Shown here piece by piece: positions 17,901 through 27,616 of a DNA stretch of 64,000 nt. Both the position numbers and the translations under genes were made by a program. Origin of the DNA: Spirosoma spitsbergense DSM 19989. GTDB taxonomy: Bacteria; Bacteroidota; Bacteroidia; Cytophagales; Spirosomataceae. Numbering within the stretch: the first letter of the stretch is position 1; each line of letters opens with the position of its first letter. The notes below the pieces were generated by a model. It saw only the letters and a program-made list of their open reading frames with translations, searched no databases and had not been told where the DNA came from. The DNA lies in the NCBI RefSeq assembly GCF_000374085.1, contig NZ_KB893548.1:27496-91495 (forward strand), written 5' to 3'.

Positions 17901-20900
17901 ATGGTGCTCGATCCGAAAACGCCAACCATCACGGCCAGTGCCGATAATATATGCCCTGGCACGTCCGTAACGCTAACGGCATCGGGTTGTGCCGGCGGTA
18001 CCATCGAATGGTCGGATAAAGCGCAGACGGGGGCTTCCATTGTGGTGACTCCCTACAGCAAAACGACCTATACGGCCCAGTGCCGGATTGCCAGTTGCCT
18101 GAGTGTACCGGCACTGAAGACGATTAATATCACCACGGATATTCCGGCACCGACCATCGTTTGCAGCACATCGGTCGTTTGTCCGGGTGAGACCGTAACG
18201 CTGACCGTGGAAAACTGCGTGGGAACGCCAGTCTGGAACAGCACAACGGCCACGACCGGCAGTATTGTCGTAACGCCAACGGTTGGCAACAATACGTACT
18301 CGGTGTACTGTAGGAGTGGTGCCTGCGTGAGCAAGTCATCGAGTGTGTACATCGACATCGTAGTACCGGTTATTCCGACGGTAACGGCCAGTGTCGACAC
18401 GGTTTGTGCCGGTGGTGCCGTTGTCCTGACCGCTGCCAACTGCAATGGCACGGTGATGTGGAACGTAGAAGGGAAAACGGGACCAAGTATCACAGTGTAC
18501 CCGACGGCCAATATCAGCTACTACGCCCAGTGTAAATTCCGTGCCTGCCTGAGCGACCCATCGACTCCGGTGAATATCGCCGTGGTATCTCCGTCGGCTC
18601 CGATTGTGAAAGTAAGCAAAACGCTCATATGCAGTGGCGATCCTGTGTCGCTCACCGCTACGGGCTGCACCGGTACGGTTGTGTGGCATGGTGTCGATAA
18701 AGTGGGTGCCAGCATCACTATCTACCCAACGCAGTCGCTGGAATACTATGCTACCTGCAAACAGGGAAGCTGTGAAAGCGACGCGTCGAACAAGGTGCGT
18801 GTAACGGTCAATACCTCATCGACTCCTGCCCCAACGGTTACGGCTTCGACCACCACTATGTGTAACGGTGGCCTTGTATCCCTGACTGCTACGGGTTGCG
18901 AGGGCGGCAGCATCCAATGGTCGGACGGACAAACCGGACTGGTTGTTTCGGTAACCGCAACGCCATCGAACCGGGAGTTCTACGCGATCTGTAAGCCTGC
19001 CAGTGGTACGGCCTGTGGCAGTGGAAAATCGAATATTGTTAGCCTGAATATAGCGACTATACCCACACCGACGATTACCTATAGCTCATCGGCCATACGT
19101 TCGGGCGAGTCACTGGTACTGACGGTGCAAAATTGCCAGGGTATGCCGTACTGGAGTGCTACCGACTCGCACACTACCAGCATAACGGTAACGCCGTCGG
19201 TAACGACTACTTACACGGTTTACTGTCAGGACGGCTTATGCCGGAGTGCCACATCGCCGGAGTACACCATCAATGTTGCTCCCGTAGTAGCCCCAACGGC
19301 TGGCTGTGTTGCCAAAGCCGGTCGGTTGTTGCCTGCCAACGCAATAGTGTGCAGTGGTTCGAGCAGCACGGTTACGGTAGCCGCCACAATAAATGGTGGC
19401 CTGGTGCAACCCACGGGTTACTCGGTTGCCTATGTGCTGGCGGAAGGCGGAGTTATCCAGCAAACCAGCCCAACCCCACAATTCGTTGTGTCGTCTGGCG
19501 CGGCCGAATACACCATTCATATGCTGGTGTACAATGCGAATACTGCCGACCAGAACTACCTCAATCTGGCGAACATAAACCTGGGTGTAACAACGCCCGC
19601 CGATGTACTGGCATTGATTGGCAGCAAGTGCGCCAGTCTGGATGTTGTTGGCGCAAAAGTGACGGTGCATGATATTGAGCCGCCTGTGCTTTCGGCTGGC
19701 CCGTCGCTCACCGTTTGTAGCGGTGGTACGGTTTCCCTGACGGCCACCGGTTGTGCCAGTGGCAGTGTTACCTGGTCGGACGGAACGGTAGGGGCTACCT
19801 ACACCAAACCCGTCTTCAGCAACCTGAATCTAACGGCTATCTGTACGGTTGATGGTTGCGCGAGCAAGCCATCGGCAAGTGTTCAGGTTACGCTGGGTAC
19901 GCCATCCATTCCAATCATCGTGAGCGACAAGTCGTCAATATGCCTTGGCGAACCCGTTTCGCTGACGGCCACCGGTTGTGCGGGTGGAACCTACATCTGG
20001 TCCGACGGAACAACGATTGGCAACACGCTGACGATCTCGCCAACGGCCGATGTTACCTACCGTGTGAAGTGTAAACTGGGTGACTGTGAAGGTGACCAGT
20101 CTACTGCCGTTACCATTAAGGTAGGCGCACCTGTCACGCCGACCGTCTCGATTCTGGGTGGTAACAGCAGCATAACGGCTTGCTTCGGTGCCCCGGTAAC
20201 GCTGATGGCCGAGGGTTGTTCGCCAAACAGCTACGTAACCTGGTCCAATAACCAGGTGGGTAAATCAATCACCGTATCGCTGGCCAGTTCGGCTACCTTC
20301 ACGGCTCAGTGCAGCAACTCTAACTACTGTAAGAGCGCACCATCGAGCGTACTGTCTGTAACGGTACTGCCAAAAGTGCCACAGCCAACCGTGAAGGATA
20401 TCACCAATACCTGTCCGATGCTGACCGCTGACCTGGCGAAAGCCGTGAGCAGCAACCCGGCCACAACGGGTGGTGTATTTGAGTACTTCACGGACGCGAC
20501 GCTGAGCGATGTGTCGAAAGTGGCCGACCCGGCGCACGTAGGTTCCGGCACGTTCTATGTGGTGGAGAAAACAGCCAGTGGCTGTATGAGTCTGCCGCTG
20601 ATGATTCACGTGCAGATTACCACCTGTAGTGAGCAAACGCCCTGCGATGCTGCCAACCCGGCAACAGCCAATGCAGGTGCCGACGCCAGTGTATGCGCTG
20701 CGAAGACGTACCAGCTGAGCGGTGTTATGGGTGGTGCGGGTAAAACCGCCCACTGGACCACCAGCGGTAGCGGTACCTTCGACAACAGCTTTGCCCTGAA
20801 CGCGATTTACACCGCCAGTGCCGAAGATGTACTGTCGGGTAAAATAACGCTCACACTGTCGGTTAGTACAAATAACGCAGCCTGCCCGGTGGTAAAGGAT

Positions 20901-23900
20901 GATATGCTGCTTACCCTTGAGGGCATCAAGTCGATACCCATTATAACGATGGTGGGAGCCACGAAGCTCTGCTACGGTGATTCCGTTATCCTGAAGGCAC
21001 CTGCCGGTGCCGCCGGTTATAAATGGAGCGACAACGAAACCACGCAGAATATTGTCGTGAAGCGCAGTGGCGTATACAACGTACAACTGCTGGATGGCAA
21101 GGGCTGTAGCTCGGTCAAATCAGACAATGTAACGGTGCAGGTGAGTGACCCAATTCAGACTCCGCTGGTGCGTAATCTGCGGAATACCTGCCCGGCAAAA
21201 GTTGTCGACCTGACCAAAGCCCTGTCGTCAACAACGGTGGGTAGCTCGTACATGTACCGCATTTGTGAATGCATCACGTCCAACATCGTTATCCGGCCCG
21301 ATTCGGTTGGTGCCGGTAACTACTGGATTGTGGAGAAAAATGCCAGCGGTTGCGTGAGCGCACCGGCTAAAGTGGTCGTGAGCGTATTCAACTGCGCTGC
21401 CGATACACTGGATACCGATGTGCAGATTACCAAACTGGCCAGCACGGCATTCGTGAAAAACGGCGCACCGGTAACCTACACCATCACGGTGAGCAACGCC
21501 GGACCGCACACCGCAAAAAACATTGACGTGCGGGATGAGCTGCCAAAAGGGCTGGAGTTGGTAGCTACGTCGGCACCCGACTATAAGGTATCCGGCGGGG
21601 TAATAACGAAGCGCATCGACAGCCTGAAAGCGGGCCAGTCGCAGCAGATTGTCTTCAGCGGTCGTGTTACGGTGAAAAAGCAGGCGGTTGTCAATACGGC
21701 CGAGATTACCTATCTCGACAATAAGGACACCAACCTGGCCAACAATACATCGAGCGTAACGGTAACCGATACGTCGAAGAATCGGCCGAGCCTGATTGGT
21801 ATTGCGAAAGCGGTACTGGGTCGGCCAACAGCCGTAGGTGATTCGCTTATTAAAGTTGCGTACAAATTTGTCGTGACCAACTTTGGTGAGGATACCCTGA
21901 AACACGTACAGGCGATTGATGATCTGGCTTATTCGTTCTCACCGAACACGGTAACTGAAACGAAGCTGACGCTGTCGAACAGTGGCTCCTCGCTGAAACT
22001 GAATCCGGCCTTTACCGGTATGGGCAGCAACTCGAATATGCTTGACCCGATGAGCCAGCTGGCACCCGGTCGCTCGGAGATGCTTACGCTGAATGTAACG
22101 GTGCGCCGGACTTCGGGCGATACCACTAAATCGTTCAACAACTTCGCGAGTGCGTCGGCGCTGAATAGCTTCACCACGGTGTCGGATATATCGGTAAGTG
22201 GGGGCGATTCGGACCCGGATAATGATGGTGACCCAACCAATAACACCAGTCCGGCCAGCTTTACGCTGGGAACCAGTCAGCCACAAGGCCCAAGTATTGG
22301 TCTGGCGCTGGCAGTGGTTAAAATCGGGCAACAGCCAGATAGTTCGTACAACATTACCTACAAAGCCACCATCAAAAACTTTGGTGATGTAGACCTGAAT
22401 GGTGTTGTACTCACAGATAGTCTGATTAACGCCTTCACCGCCCCGGCTTCTTATACGGTAGTGGGTACGCCGGTGGTAGGAGCAGGTAGTACGCTGGTGG
22501 TCAATACAGGCTTTAATGGAAACACGCAGCCGAATGTTCTGACTCCTGCCAGCTCACTGGCCGTGGGTGCTCAGGATACGGTGCTGATAACGGTGAACGT
22601 GAAAACCGGTGGAAACAACGGTCCGTTCTACTCCAGCGCAACGGTTACGGCCCATACGCCGGATTCGAGTCAGGTGGTTAAGGACATCTCTAACAGTGGT
22701 CTTGATCCGGCACCCGCCGGTTCGGTAGCAACAACGGTTCGCTTCGACCTGCCGAAGGCACTGCTGGGAGTAGCCAAATCGGTTGGTACGCCAACGCTGG
22801 TAGATACGGGGGTTTATGATATTCCGTATACCATCGGTCTGTTCAACCTCGGTACGGTTCCGCTGAAGAAGGTACAGGTAGTGGATAAACTCTCCGAAAC
22901 TTTTGGCCACGGTGCCCTGATTGTGAGTAGCCAGATCTCAGTGACCAGTACGGGGGCCAGTGCAAACAGCCTGACCATCAATCCGCAGTATACCGGCCAG
23001 GGTATAATAACGAATATGCTCGTTGACTCGGTGAGTACGTTGCCCGCCGGTGGTAAAGCGTATCTGACCTTCCTTGTTCGGGTAGATGTGAAAAATGCTG
23101 ATTCGCTGACGTTCTACAACACGGCACTGGCCACCGCCCTCACGCCCGACGGTCAGGTTGTGGAGGATATGTCGACGGCGGGTACGAATGATGACCCGGA
23201 CAATGACCTCGATCCGCGCAACAACAGCCAGCAAACACCTATCACGTTGAATGGCCTCGCATCGTCGTCGTACCTTGGTCTGGCCATGTCGGTTCGGGAT
23301 ACTGCCCGGCAGGCCGATGGCAGTATGAACGTAACGTATCAACTGGTAGTACAGGCCTACGGACCGGATAAGCTGACGCACGTTAGTGTGAGCGATACCC
23401 TCCTGAATGTGTTCAACACCAGGACGGGTTCGACTTTCTCGGTGGTCAACCAGCCGGTGATTATCTCAACCGGCAGTGCGCTGAAACTGAACCCCGGCTT
23501 CAATGGTGGCTCCGACCCCATACTGGTGCTGGGTGATAGTACCAGTACACTGGCGGCTGGTAAAGCCGATACCATCCTGGTAGTGGTGAATGTAATAGCC
23601 GATGGTAGCACTACCACGTTCCTGAACTCCGCTTACGGCAGGGCCAGAGCGAAATCGGGCCTGGTCACGGATATTTCGACGACTGGTTTGAATCCTGATC
23701 TCAACGGAAACGGAAACCCAACCGATTCGAACGAGCGCGAAGCTACGGTGTTGATTCTGCCGCCGACGTTTGCGTCCGTCTTCATTCCGGAAGGCTTCTC
23801 GCCGAACGGTGATGGTATCAATGACCTGTTCGTGGTACGGGGAACAACCGGCCTGACCGTTAGCCTGGATGTGTACAACCGCTGGGGTAATCTGGTCTAC

Positions 23901-24056
23901 ACGAATGCTAACTACCAGAACGACTGGGATGGTAAGCCAAATACGGGTGTTATCCTCGGCTCTGATGCGAGTGGGGTGCCCGACGGAACGTACTACTACG
24001 TGATTAATTTGAGTGATGGACGCAAGTTTGTACGATATATGACGATTAACCGCTAA
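15000..24056 (+). CDS. Giant T9SS surface adhesin with type B (CHU_C) sorting domain
   Basis: A protein of about 3,018 residues. A hydrophobic signal (MSLLMLILFGVVGTSAQAQ, nt 15183 on) follows a long N-terminal leader if ATG 15000 is used; ATG 15183 (with AGGGA upstream) and ATG 14640 are alternatives. In order: DUF11 (nt 15250-15640), SdrD-B-like (15910-16250), Ig-like modules, DUF11 (17320-17675), ten four-Cys Ig-like repeats of about 75 residues (17690-20370, interrupted after the seventh), more Ig-like modules, DUF11 (21415-21770), four modules of about 155-170 residues starting LGxAxxV (21780-23760), and a CHU_C domain (FSPNGDGINDLF; VYNRWGNLVY; DGTYYYVI). CHU_C proteins leave through T9SS with a SprF partner, encoded 5 bases downstream. 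Likely function is surface adhesion or gliding. Confidence 0.92.
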   Translation: MNEKFILKTSLLSSTQPVQIHGSTGSIAVRTKSYTGGDLPQLLRSFVNNKYSQIAPFLTGTMSLLMLILFGVVGTSAQAQTQATINLSLYKHISTQAPAIGDVVTYTIVVANSPGSTTATNVSVKDDLPAGGVSYVPTSASVIHGSGVFTTTGSATATVGTLVIPAIAPGDSTVLVFKATVLEQGVWFNTAEIIAADQVDTNSTPNNQSMTEDDYASVCFSVPIIYYFGDEYTVMVPSGYDQIVWYRDNVPISSSALSTSLAEVNNDLSLTIKSPGVYRFVTYRNGCPATNCCDIQVIQGPYSSLGDYVFVDANKDGVQNGGDTPLPGVTVVLLNGSNTAIASTTTSISGLYSFTGLTPGVPYSVSFVTPTGFVSTSALIGGNDATDSDVNPLTGQTRSVTLATGENNLNLDAGFYLQSTCPTDFSLVVSGDVAICAGGSAVLTASTPFSYVRWYLTLSGGTAFDTLSISRQSLTVSPKATTVYYAEAVTLDGQCVSARKSVVVAVTTIDAPVISASIRNACPVTTVNLTTIQIQNRNPDLTYEWYTSQTRSQATLVTNLTAVGAGQYYVFAKGGSCYSNPAILTVQTIDCNCQNVAGVNVGPGQSVCAGDVISLRAVLSGSATSVTWKTNGTGTFSNSNSLTTTYTATASDIATGNVLLTATTNDPDGPGGVCQEATSSVIVRISKRPDAPTNVACDDTLVCQGSSTKLIAFAPGSRINWYDQTGNLLGTTQSGGKLVITPSGPGAAVYYAEAFTDACVSTRSSVTVTVGSCQADLAVTKTIVTPGPYSVGQKVTYAIKVTNNGPVTATDVKVSEVLPASLTYVSSTPVGQYSPATGMWTIGTLTNGSNQNLLVEATIVSGGSIKNTALVSGSNNNPARTQNDTSSVSISVVDCVIQAPTIVCSITEICKGGTTTLTAKGCNGGEVLWSNGQSGLTIFVTPASTTTYTASCSVAGCISDPSNAIIVMVLDPKTPTITASADNICPGTSVTLTASGCAGGTIEWSDKAQTGASIVVTPYSKTTYTAQCRIASCLSVPALKTINITTDIPAPTIVCSTSVVCPGETVTLTVENCVGTPVWNSTTATTGSIVVTPTVGNNTYSVYCRSGACVSKSSSVYIDIVVPVIPTVTASVDTVCAGGAVVLTAANCNGTVMWNVEGKTGPSITVYPTANISYYAQCKFRACLSDPSTPVNIAVVSPSAPIVKVSKTLICSGDPVSLTATGCTGTVVWHGVDKVGASITIYPTQSLEYYATCKQGSCESDASNKVRVTVNTSSTPAPTVTASTTTMCNGGLVSLTATGCEGGSIQWSDGQTGLVVSVTATPSNREFYAICKPASGTACGSGKSNIVSLNIATIPTPTITYSSSAIRSGESLVLTVQNCQGMPYWSATDSHTTSITVTPSVTTTYTVYCQDGLCRSATSPEYTINVAPVVAPTAGCVAKAGRLLPANAIVCSGSSSTVTVAATINGGLVQPTGYSVAYVLAEGGVIQQTSPTPQFVVSSGAAEYTIHMLVYNANTADQNYLNLANINLGVTTPADVLALIGSKCASLDVVGAKVTVHDIEPPVLSAGPSLTVCSGGTVSLTATGCASGSVTWSDGTVGATYTKPVFSNLNLTAICTVDGCASKPSASVQVTLGTPSIPIIVSDKSSICLGEPVSLTATGCAGGTYIWSDGTTIGNTLTISPTADVTYRVKCKLGDCEGDQSTAVTIKVGAPVTPTVSILGGNSSITACFGAPVTLMAEGCSPNSYVTWSNNQVGKSITVSLASSATFTAQCSNSNYCKSAPSSVLSVTVLPKVPQPTVKDITNTCPMLTADLAKAVSSNPATTGGVFEYFTDATLSDVSKVADPAHVGSGTFYVVEKTASGCMSLPLMIHVQITTCSEQTPCDAANPATANAGADASVCAAKTYQLSGVMGGAGKTAHWTTSGSGTFDNSFALNAIYTASAEDVLSGKITLTLSVSTNNAACPVVKDDMLLTLEGIKSIPIITMVGATKLCYGDSVILKAPAGAAGYKWSDNETTQNIVVKRSGVYNVQLLDGKGCSSVKSDNVTVQVSDPIQTPLVRNLRNTCPAKVVDLTKALSSTTVGSSYMYRICECITSNIVIRPDSVGAGNYWIVEKNASGCVSAPAKVVVSVFNCAADTLDTDVQITKLASTAFVKNGAPVTYTITVSNAGPHTAKNIDVRDELPKGLELVATSAPDYKVSGGVITKRIDSLKAGQSQQIVFSGRVTVKKQAVVNTAEITYLDNKDTNLANNTSSVTVTDTSKNRPSLIGIAKAVLGRPTAVGDSLIKVAYKFVVTNFGEDTLKHVQAIDDLAYSFSPNTVTETKLTLSNSGSSLKLNPAFTGMGSNSNMLDPMSQLAPGRSEMLTLNVTVRRTSGDTTKSFNNFASASALNSFTTVSDISVSGGDSDPDNDGDPTNNTSPASFTLGTSQPQGPSIGLALAVVKIGQQPDSSYNITYKATIKNFGDVDLNGVVLTDSLINAFTAPASYTVVGTPVVGAGSTLVVNTGFNGNTQPNVLTPASSLAVGAQDTVLITVNVKTGGNNGPFYSSATVTAHTPDSSQVVKDISNSGLDPAPAGSVATTVRFDLPKALLGVAKSVGTPTLVDTGVYDIPYTIGLFNLGTVPLKKVQVVDKLSETFGHGALIVSSQISVTSTGASANSLTINPQYTGQGIITNMLVDSVSTLPAGGKAYLTFLVRVDVKNADSLTFYNTALATALTPDGQVVEDMSTAGTNDDPDNDLDPRNNSQQTPITLNGLASSSYLGLAMSVRDTARQADGSMNVTYQLVVQAYGPDKLTHVSVSDTLLNVFNTRTGSTFSVVNQPVIISTGSALKLNPGFNGGSDPILVLGDSTSTLAAGKADTILVVVNVIADGSTTTFLNSAYGRARAKSGLVTDISTTGLNPDLNGNGNPTDSNEREATVLILPPTFASVFIPEGFSPNGDGINDLFVVRGTTGLTVSLDVYNRWGNLVYTNANYQNDWDGKPNTGVILGSDASGVPDGTYYYVINLSDGRKFVRYMTINR
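17690..20370 (+). repeat. Ten tandem four-cysteine Ig-like coding repeats
   Basis: Ten repeats of about 75 codons follow the pattern PTI-x-C/S...IC-x-G...LTATGC...W(S)...Y-x-x-xC-x(3-7)-C. Each carries four Cys at equivalent places except the seventh, which reads AIRSGE where the first Cys is expected. Seven copies run together; an unrelated segment of about 420 bases (19270-19680) precedes the last three. The spacing suggests two disulfides per module, which is an inference. The repeats lie inside the adhesin gene. Confidence 0.85.
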
Positions 24057-24061
24057 TACCG

Positions 24062-25036
24062 ATGTCAACTAATTTTTCAACCAAACATTGGGCAGGTGTG
24101 CTGCTACTGATCCTGGGATTCAGTAGCAGCCAGGTCCGGGCACAGCAGGACAAAATGTTCTCGCAGTACATGTTCAACATGATGGCCCTCAACCCGGCCT
24201 ACGCCGGTAGCCGCGATGTACTGAGTATGTCGGCCCTCTACCGAAACCAGTGGACTGGTCTGCCGGGAGCACCCCAAACGGCCACCTTCACGGCAGATAT
24301 GCCCCTTAACAACGAACGGGTTGGTGTCGGAATACAACTCTACGGCGACAAAATCGGCGTGTTGCAGGAAGCCGGCGGCTTTGCCTCCTATGCCTTCCGC
24401 ATTAAAGTAGGCACTAAGTCGACGCTGGCGCTGGGTTTGCAGGCGGGTGCTTCGAGCTACCAGCTTAACCTGACGGAGGTGAGAACCTCGCCCGATGGGC
24501 AGATCGATCCGGCGTTTGCCAGCAACATTTCCAAGGTACTTCCCAACTTCGGTACGGGTATATACCTGAGCAACGACCGGTCGTACCTGAGTTTGTCGGT
24601 GCCGCGCCTGATCAAGAACAAACTGAGCGAGTACAACATCGGCGATTACCGTTCCCTACAGGCTCGCCAGGCGTATCTGGCAGCTGGGTTTGTAGTCGGT
24701 ATCACGCCCGGCATAAAAATGAAGCCGTCCATGCTGATCAAGTATGCCGACGGTGCTCCGCTGGGTTTTGACGGTAACATCAACTTCTGGTTTGCCGACC
24801 GCATTGCCATCGGTGCATCCATTCGCCGGAATCAGTTTTCGTCCTGGTCCAAATACACGACCGATGCCGTTGTGGGCATGCTGGAAATTCAGTTATCTGA
24901 TCAGTTTCGGTTCGGGTATGCCTATGACCACACGATGAACAATTTACAGAGTGTGGCTCCTAGTTCGCATGAGATCATGATTCGATACGAGTTCGGTTTC
25001 GGTAAGAACCGTATCCTGACACCGAGATATTTCTAA
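24062..25036 (+). CDS. PorP/SprF family type IX secretion outer membrane protein
   Basis: A 324-residue outer membrane protein with a signal peptide (about 1-28, ending QVRAQ). The family hallmark QDKMFSQYMFNMMALNPAYAGSRD is clear (the core MFSQYMFNMMALNPAYAGS follows the cleavage site), followed by YRNQWTGLPGAPQTATFTAD and a beta-barrel ending in alternating strands. PorP/SprF proteins act in T9SS, and SprF-type copies are needed to secrete type B (CHU_C) cargo in Flavobacterium. This gene begins 5 bases after the stop codon of the giant adhesin, so it is almost certainly that cargo's dedicated partner. Its stop codon overlaps the next inverted repeat (25035). Confidence 0.95.
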   Translation: MSTNFSTKHWAGVLLLILGFSSSQVRAQQDKMFSQYMFNMMALNPAYAGSRDVLSMSALYRNQWTGLPGAPQTATFTADMPLNNERVGVGIQLYGDKIGVLQEAGGFASYAFRIKVGTKSTLALGLQAGASSYQLNLTEVRTSPDGQIDPAFASNISKVLPNFGTGIYLSNDRSYLSLSVPRLIKNKLSEYNIGDYRSLQARQAYLAAGFVVGITPGIKMKPSMLIKYADGAPLGFDGNINFWFADRIAIGASIRRNQFSSWSKYTTDAVVGMLEIQLSDQFRFGYAYDHTMNNLQSVAPSSHEIMIRYEFGFGKNRILTPRYF

Positions 25037-25135
25037 TTGTGAATGATTGAATGAGTGAATGAGTGAATGGCTGACGCGGGCAGATACTATTTGCGTCCGC
25101 TATTCACTCAATCGCTCATTCAATCATTCACAATT
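25035..25135. repeat. Gene-boundary inverted repeat, GAATGAGT-type arms
   Basis: Arms of 37 bases at 25035-25071 and 25099-25135 match with about four mismatches. They are built from GAATGAGT/GAATGATT tandem units. The first arm overlaps the stop codon of the sprF-like gene by two bases. The element lies between that gene and the PorE-like gene. There is no T-run directly after the stem. Confidence 0.8.
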
Positions 25136-25236
25136 ATTTTCGGCTCAGTATTTGCTTGGGAAAAGGTGTATCCTCCTGATTCGTCGGAGAGGGGTACACC
25201 TTTTTCTGTGTTGCTGGTTATCAATTCCCATCCCGT

Positions 25237-27576
25237 ATGAAAAACGTTTATGCTATTGTCGTACTGACCTGGCTGTCAATCGGCCCGGTGCTGGCTCAGT
25301 CGTTAGTGAAACAGGCTGACCGTCAGTTCAATGAGTTTGCCTACACGCGGGCCATTGAGTTATATGAAAAGGCGCTGACTAACCCGGCTCCCATATCGGA
25401 AGCTGAGAAACGGGATGCGCGGGCTAAACTGGGCTACAGTTACCAGCAAATACGTGATATGCCCAACGCCGAGCGTATTTACCGTGACCTGATAACGTCT
25501 GGCAACCTCCCTACCGATTATGCTCGGTACTATCTGCTTTACGCTCAGGCCCTTGCCAGTAACGGTAAATACCAGGAGGCTCAAGCTGCCTACGAGAAGT
25601 ATGATGCCATGCCGTCTGGCACCAAACAAACACTATCATTAGCCAAAATCTACAGTGATGTCAGTAATCTGACCAGTAACGCAAGCAGCTACAAGGTTGA
25701 TTACCTGAGTATGAATACCCGACGGGCTGAGTTTAGTCCGATGTTGTATAAAGATGGGCTGGTATTCGTAGCAGAAGGGCATAGCAAAGGTGGTCTGAAG
25801 GGGCTATTTGCGGGGAACAATTCCCATTACCTGGACCTCTATTACCTGCCCGACCTCAAAACGGTAGCGAGTTCAAGATCCGCCCGGCGGGATAGGACTC
25901 AACTGTTCCAGGTGCTGGGTAGGGATGAATACACTGCCCCCACGCCCAACGATAACAAAACGATTGGTTATTACGGCGGTCCTAACCTGAACGCGGGTTA
26001 CGACGATCATCCTGTCAGCGAATCGGACCGGTTTGGCCGCACATTGAACACAAAATACCACGAAGGCCCAGCTACTTTTACTAAAGATGGGTCAAAGGTG
26101 ATATTCACGCGGAACAACTACAATAACGGCCAGTTTCGGGAAAGTGCCGACGGGGTCAATAAACTCAAACTGTACACTGCTGTTCAGGCAGACGGCATCT
26201 GGAGTAAAGCGGAGGAATTGCCGTTCAACAGCGACGAATATTCAACCGGCCATCCCACGCTCTCTAAGGACGACCAGCGGCTCTACTTCTCATCCGATCG
26301 GCCCGGCGGGTTTGGGGGTACCGATATCTACGTGTCTACGTGGGAAAACGGGAAGTGGGGAGCACCAGCCAACCTGGGGCCGGAGGTTAATACAAAAGGA
26401 AATGAACTATTTCCATTCGTGGATGAGCGCGGCAATATTTATTTTTCGTCCGACGGGCGGCCCGGCCTGGGTGACCTGGATATATACTATACTACCCTCA
26501 CGCCCGACGGTAAGCTGGGGCAGGTAACCCGTAACCTGGGTGAACCGCTCAATTCGGCTAAAGATGACTTTGGTATCGTAACTGATGCGGACCGGACAAG
26601 CGGCTATTTCAGCAGCAACCGTAAACGCGGTGGAGCCGACGACGATGTATACCACTTCACCCGCCAGGAATCGTTATATCCCTGCCGCGAATTAATGGTA
26701 CGTATTATTGATGCGGAGTCTAAAATGCCCCTGGCTAACACCTCCCTCGCCCTGGACAATGCGATTAATGACCAGCAGAAAAAAATCACAACGGATACGG
26801 TCGGGATTGCCAAGATTTGTCTTGATATCGAGAGTGATTTTAAATTCCTGGTGAGTCGCGACGGATATGACGATAGCAAAGTTGGATTCTCGACCCGAGA
26901 CCTGCTCGACGATAAGCCTTCTCAGCTGGAAATTATTCTCTCAAAGCCTAAACCACCGGTCATATCGACACTGCGCGGGCGTGTAACTACCCAAACGGGT
27001 AAAGAGCCTATTGAGGGGGTGAAAGTGTTGTTAGTGAGTGAATGCGATGGCACGTCGGAAGAAGCCACGACTAATGCCGATGGTTATTATGAGTTCGTCA
27101 TTAAGCCCGGCTGCGATTATTCGATTGAGGCTCTGAAAGATAAAATGGGCACCACGGGTGGCCGGATTGCTAAAGACGGAAGCGGAACCGGCGATATCAG
27201 TATGTTCAAAAAAGGGGACATCGTTAAAATCGAAAATATTTACTACGATGTCAACAAAGCAGCTATTCGCCCGGATGCTGCTGCCGAGCTGGATAAAGTG
27301 GCGGAACTAATGAAGAAGTACCCAACCATGATTATCGAGATGCGCTCCCATACCGACAGCCGGGCAACGTCCAGCTACAACAGCATGCTATCCGGCAAAC
27401 GGGCCAAGTCGGCGGTAGCGTATTTGAAATCGAACGGGATTGCCAGTAATCGAATGATTGCGAAAGGCTATGGAGAAAGTAACCTGCTCAATAAATGTAA
27501 GGATGGGGTCGATTGCCCGGAAGAAGACCATCAGCAAAACCGCCGGACGGAGATCAAAATCATAAAATTAAACTGA
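25237..27576 (+). CDS. PorE-like TPR/propeller/CRD/OmpA protein
   Basis: A 779-residue secreted protein with a signal peptide at 1-21 (ends VLAQ). Residues about 22-150 are TPR-like helices (TRAIELYEKALTN; YAQALASNGKYQEAQAAYEK). Residues about 165-480 are PD40 propeller blades (LYFSSDRPGGFGGTDIYVS; NIYFSSDGRPGLGDLDIYY). Two carboxypeptidase-regulatory-like modules follow (about 490-560 and 570-640), then an OmpA C-terminal peptidoglycan-binding domain (665-779: YYDVNKAAIRPDAAAELDKV, MRSHTDSRA, HQQNRRTEI). This order matches PorE of Porphyromonas gingivalis, which anchors the T9SS to peptidoglycan. Here it sits between two sprF-like genes, so it may be an accessory set for this adhesin rather than the core PorE. 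Confidence 0.92.
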   Translation: MKNVYAIVVLTWLSIGPVLAQSLVKQADRQFNEFAYTRAIELYEKALTNPAPISEAEKRDARAKLGYSYQQIRDMPNAERIYRDLITSGNLPTDYARYYLLYAQALASNGKYQEAQAAYEKYDAMPSGTKQTLSLAKIYSDVSNLTSNASSYKVDYLSMNTRRAEFSPMLYKDGLVFVAEGHSKGGLKGLFAGNNSHYLDLYYLPDLKTVASSRSARRDRTQLFQVLGRDEYTAPTPNDNKTIGYYGGPNLNAGYDDHPVSESDRFGRTLNTKYHEGPATFTKDGSKVIFTRNNYNNGQFRESADGVNKLKLYTAVQADGIWSKAEELPFNSDEYSTGHPTLSKDDQRLYFSSDRPGGFGGTDIYVSTWENGKWGAPANLGPEVNTKGNELFPFVDERGNIYFSSDGRPGLGDLDIYYTTLTPDGKLGQVTRNLGEPLNSAKDDFGIVTDADRTSGYFSSNRKRGGADDDVYHFTRQESLYPCRELMVRIIDAESKMPLANTSLALDNAINDQQKKITTDTVGIAKICLDIESDFKFLVSRDGYDDSKVGFSTRDLLDDKPSQLEIILSKPKPPVISTLRGRVTTQTGKEPIEGVKVLLVSECDGTSEEATTNADGYYEFVIKPGCDYSIEALKDKMGTTGGRIAKDGSGTGDISMFKKGDIVKIENIYYDVNKAAIRPDAAAELDKVAELMKKYPTMIIEMRSHTDSRATSSYNSMLSGKRAKSAVAYLKSNGIASNRMIAKGYGESNLLNKCKDGVDCPEEDHQQNRRTEIKIIKLN

Positions 27577-27616
27577 CCGGTCCGGGATAATTCCCTTTAA
27601 CCAGGCTTTTTGTACC

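Noticed and set aside
19133-19672. Long frames inside the adhesin gene on both strands (also 20265-21086, 21228-21905 and 22938-23381 on the minus strand)
   Set aside because: All overlap the adhesin in other frames and read as Arg/His-rich shadow sequence without any domain.
17690-20370. Repeats that could look like a CRISPR array or satellite
   Set aside because: They are coding repeats of about 75 codons in one open frame inside the adhesin gene, with diverged DNA sequence.
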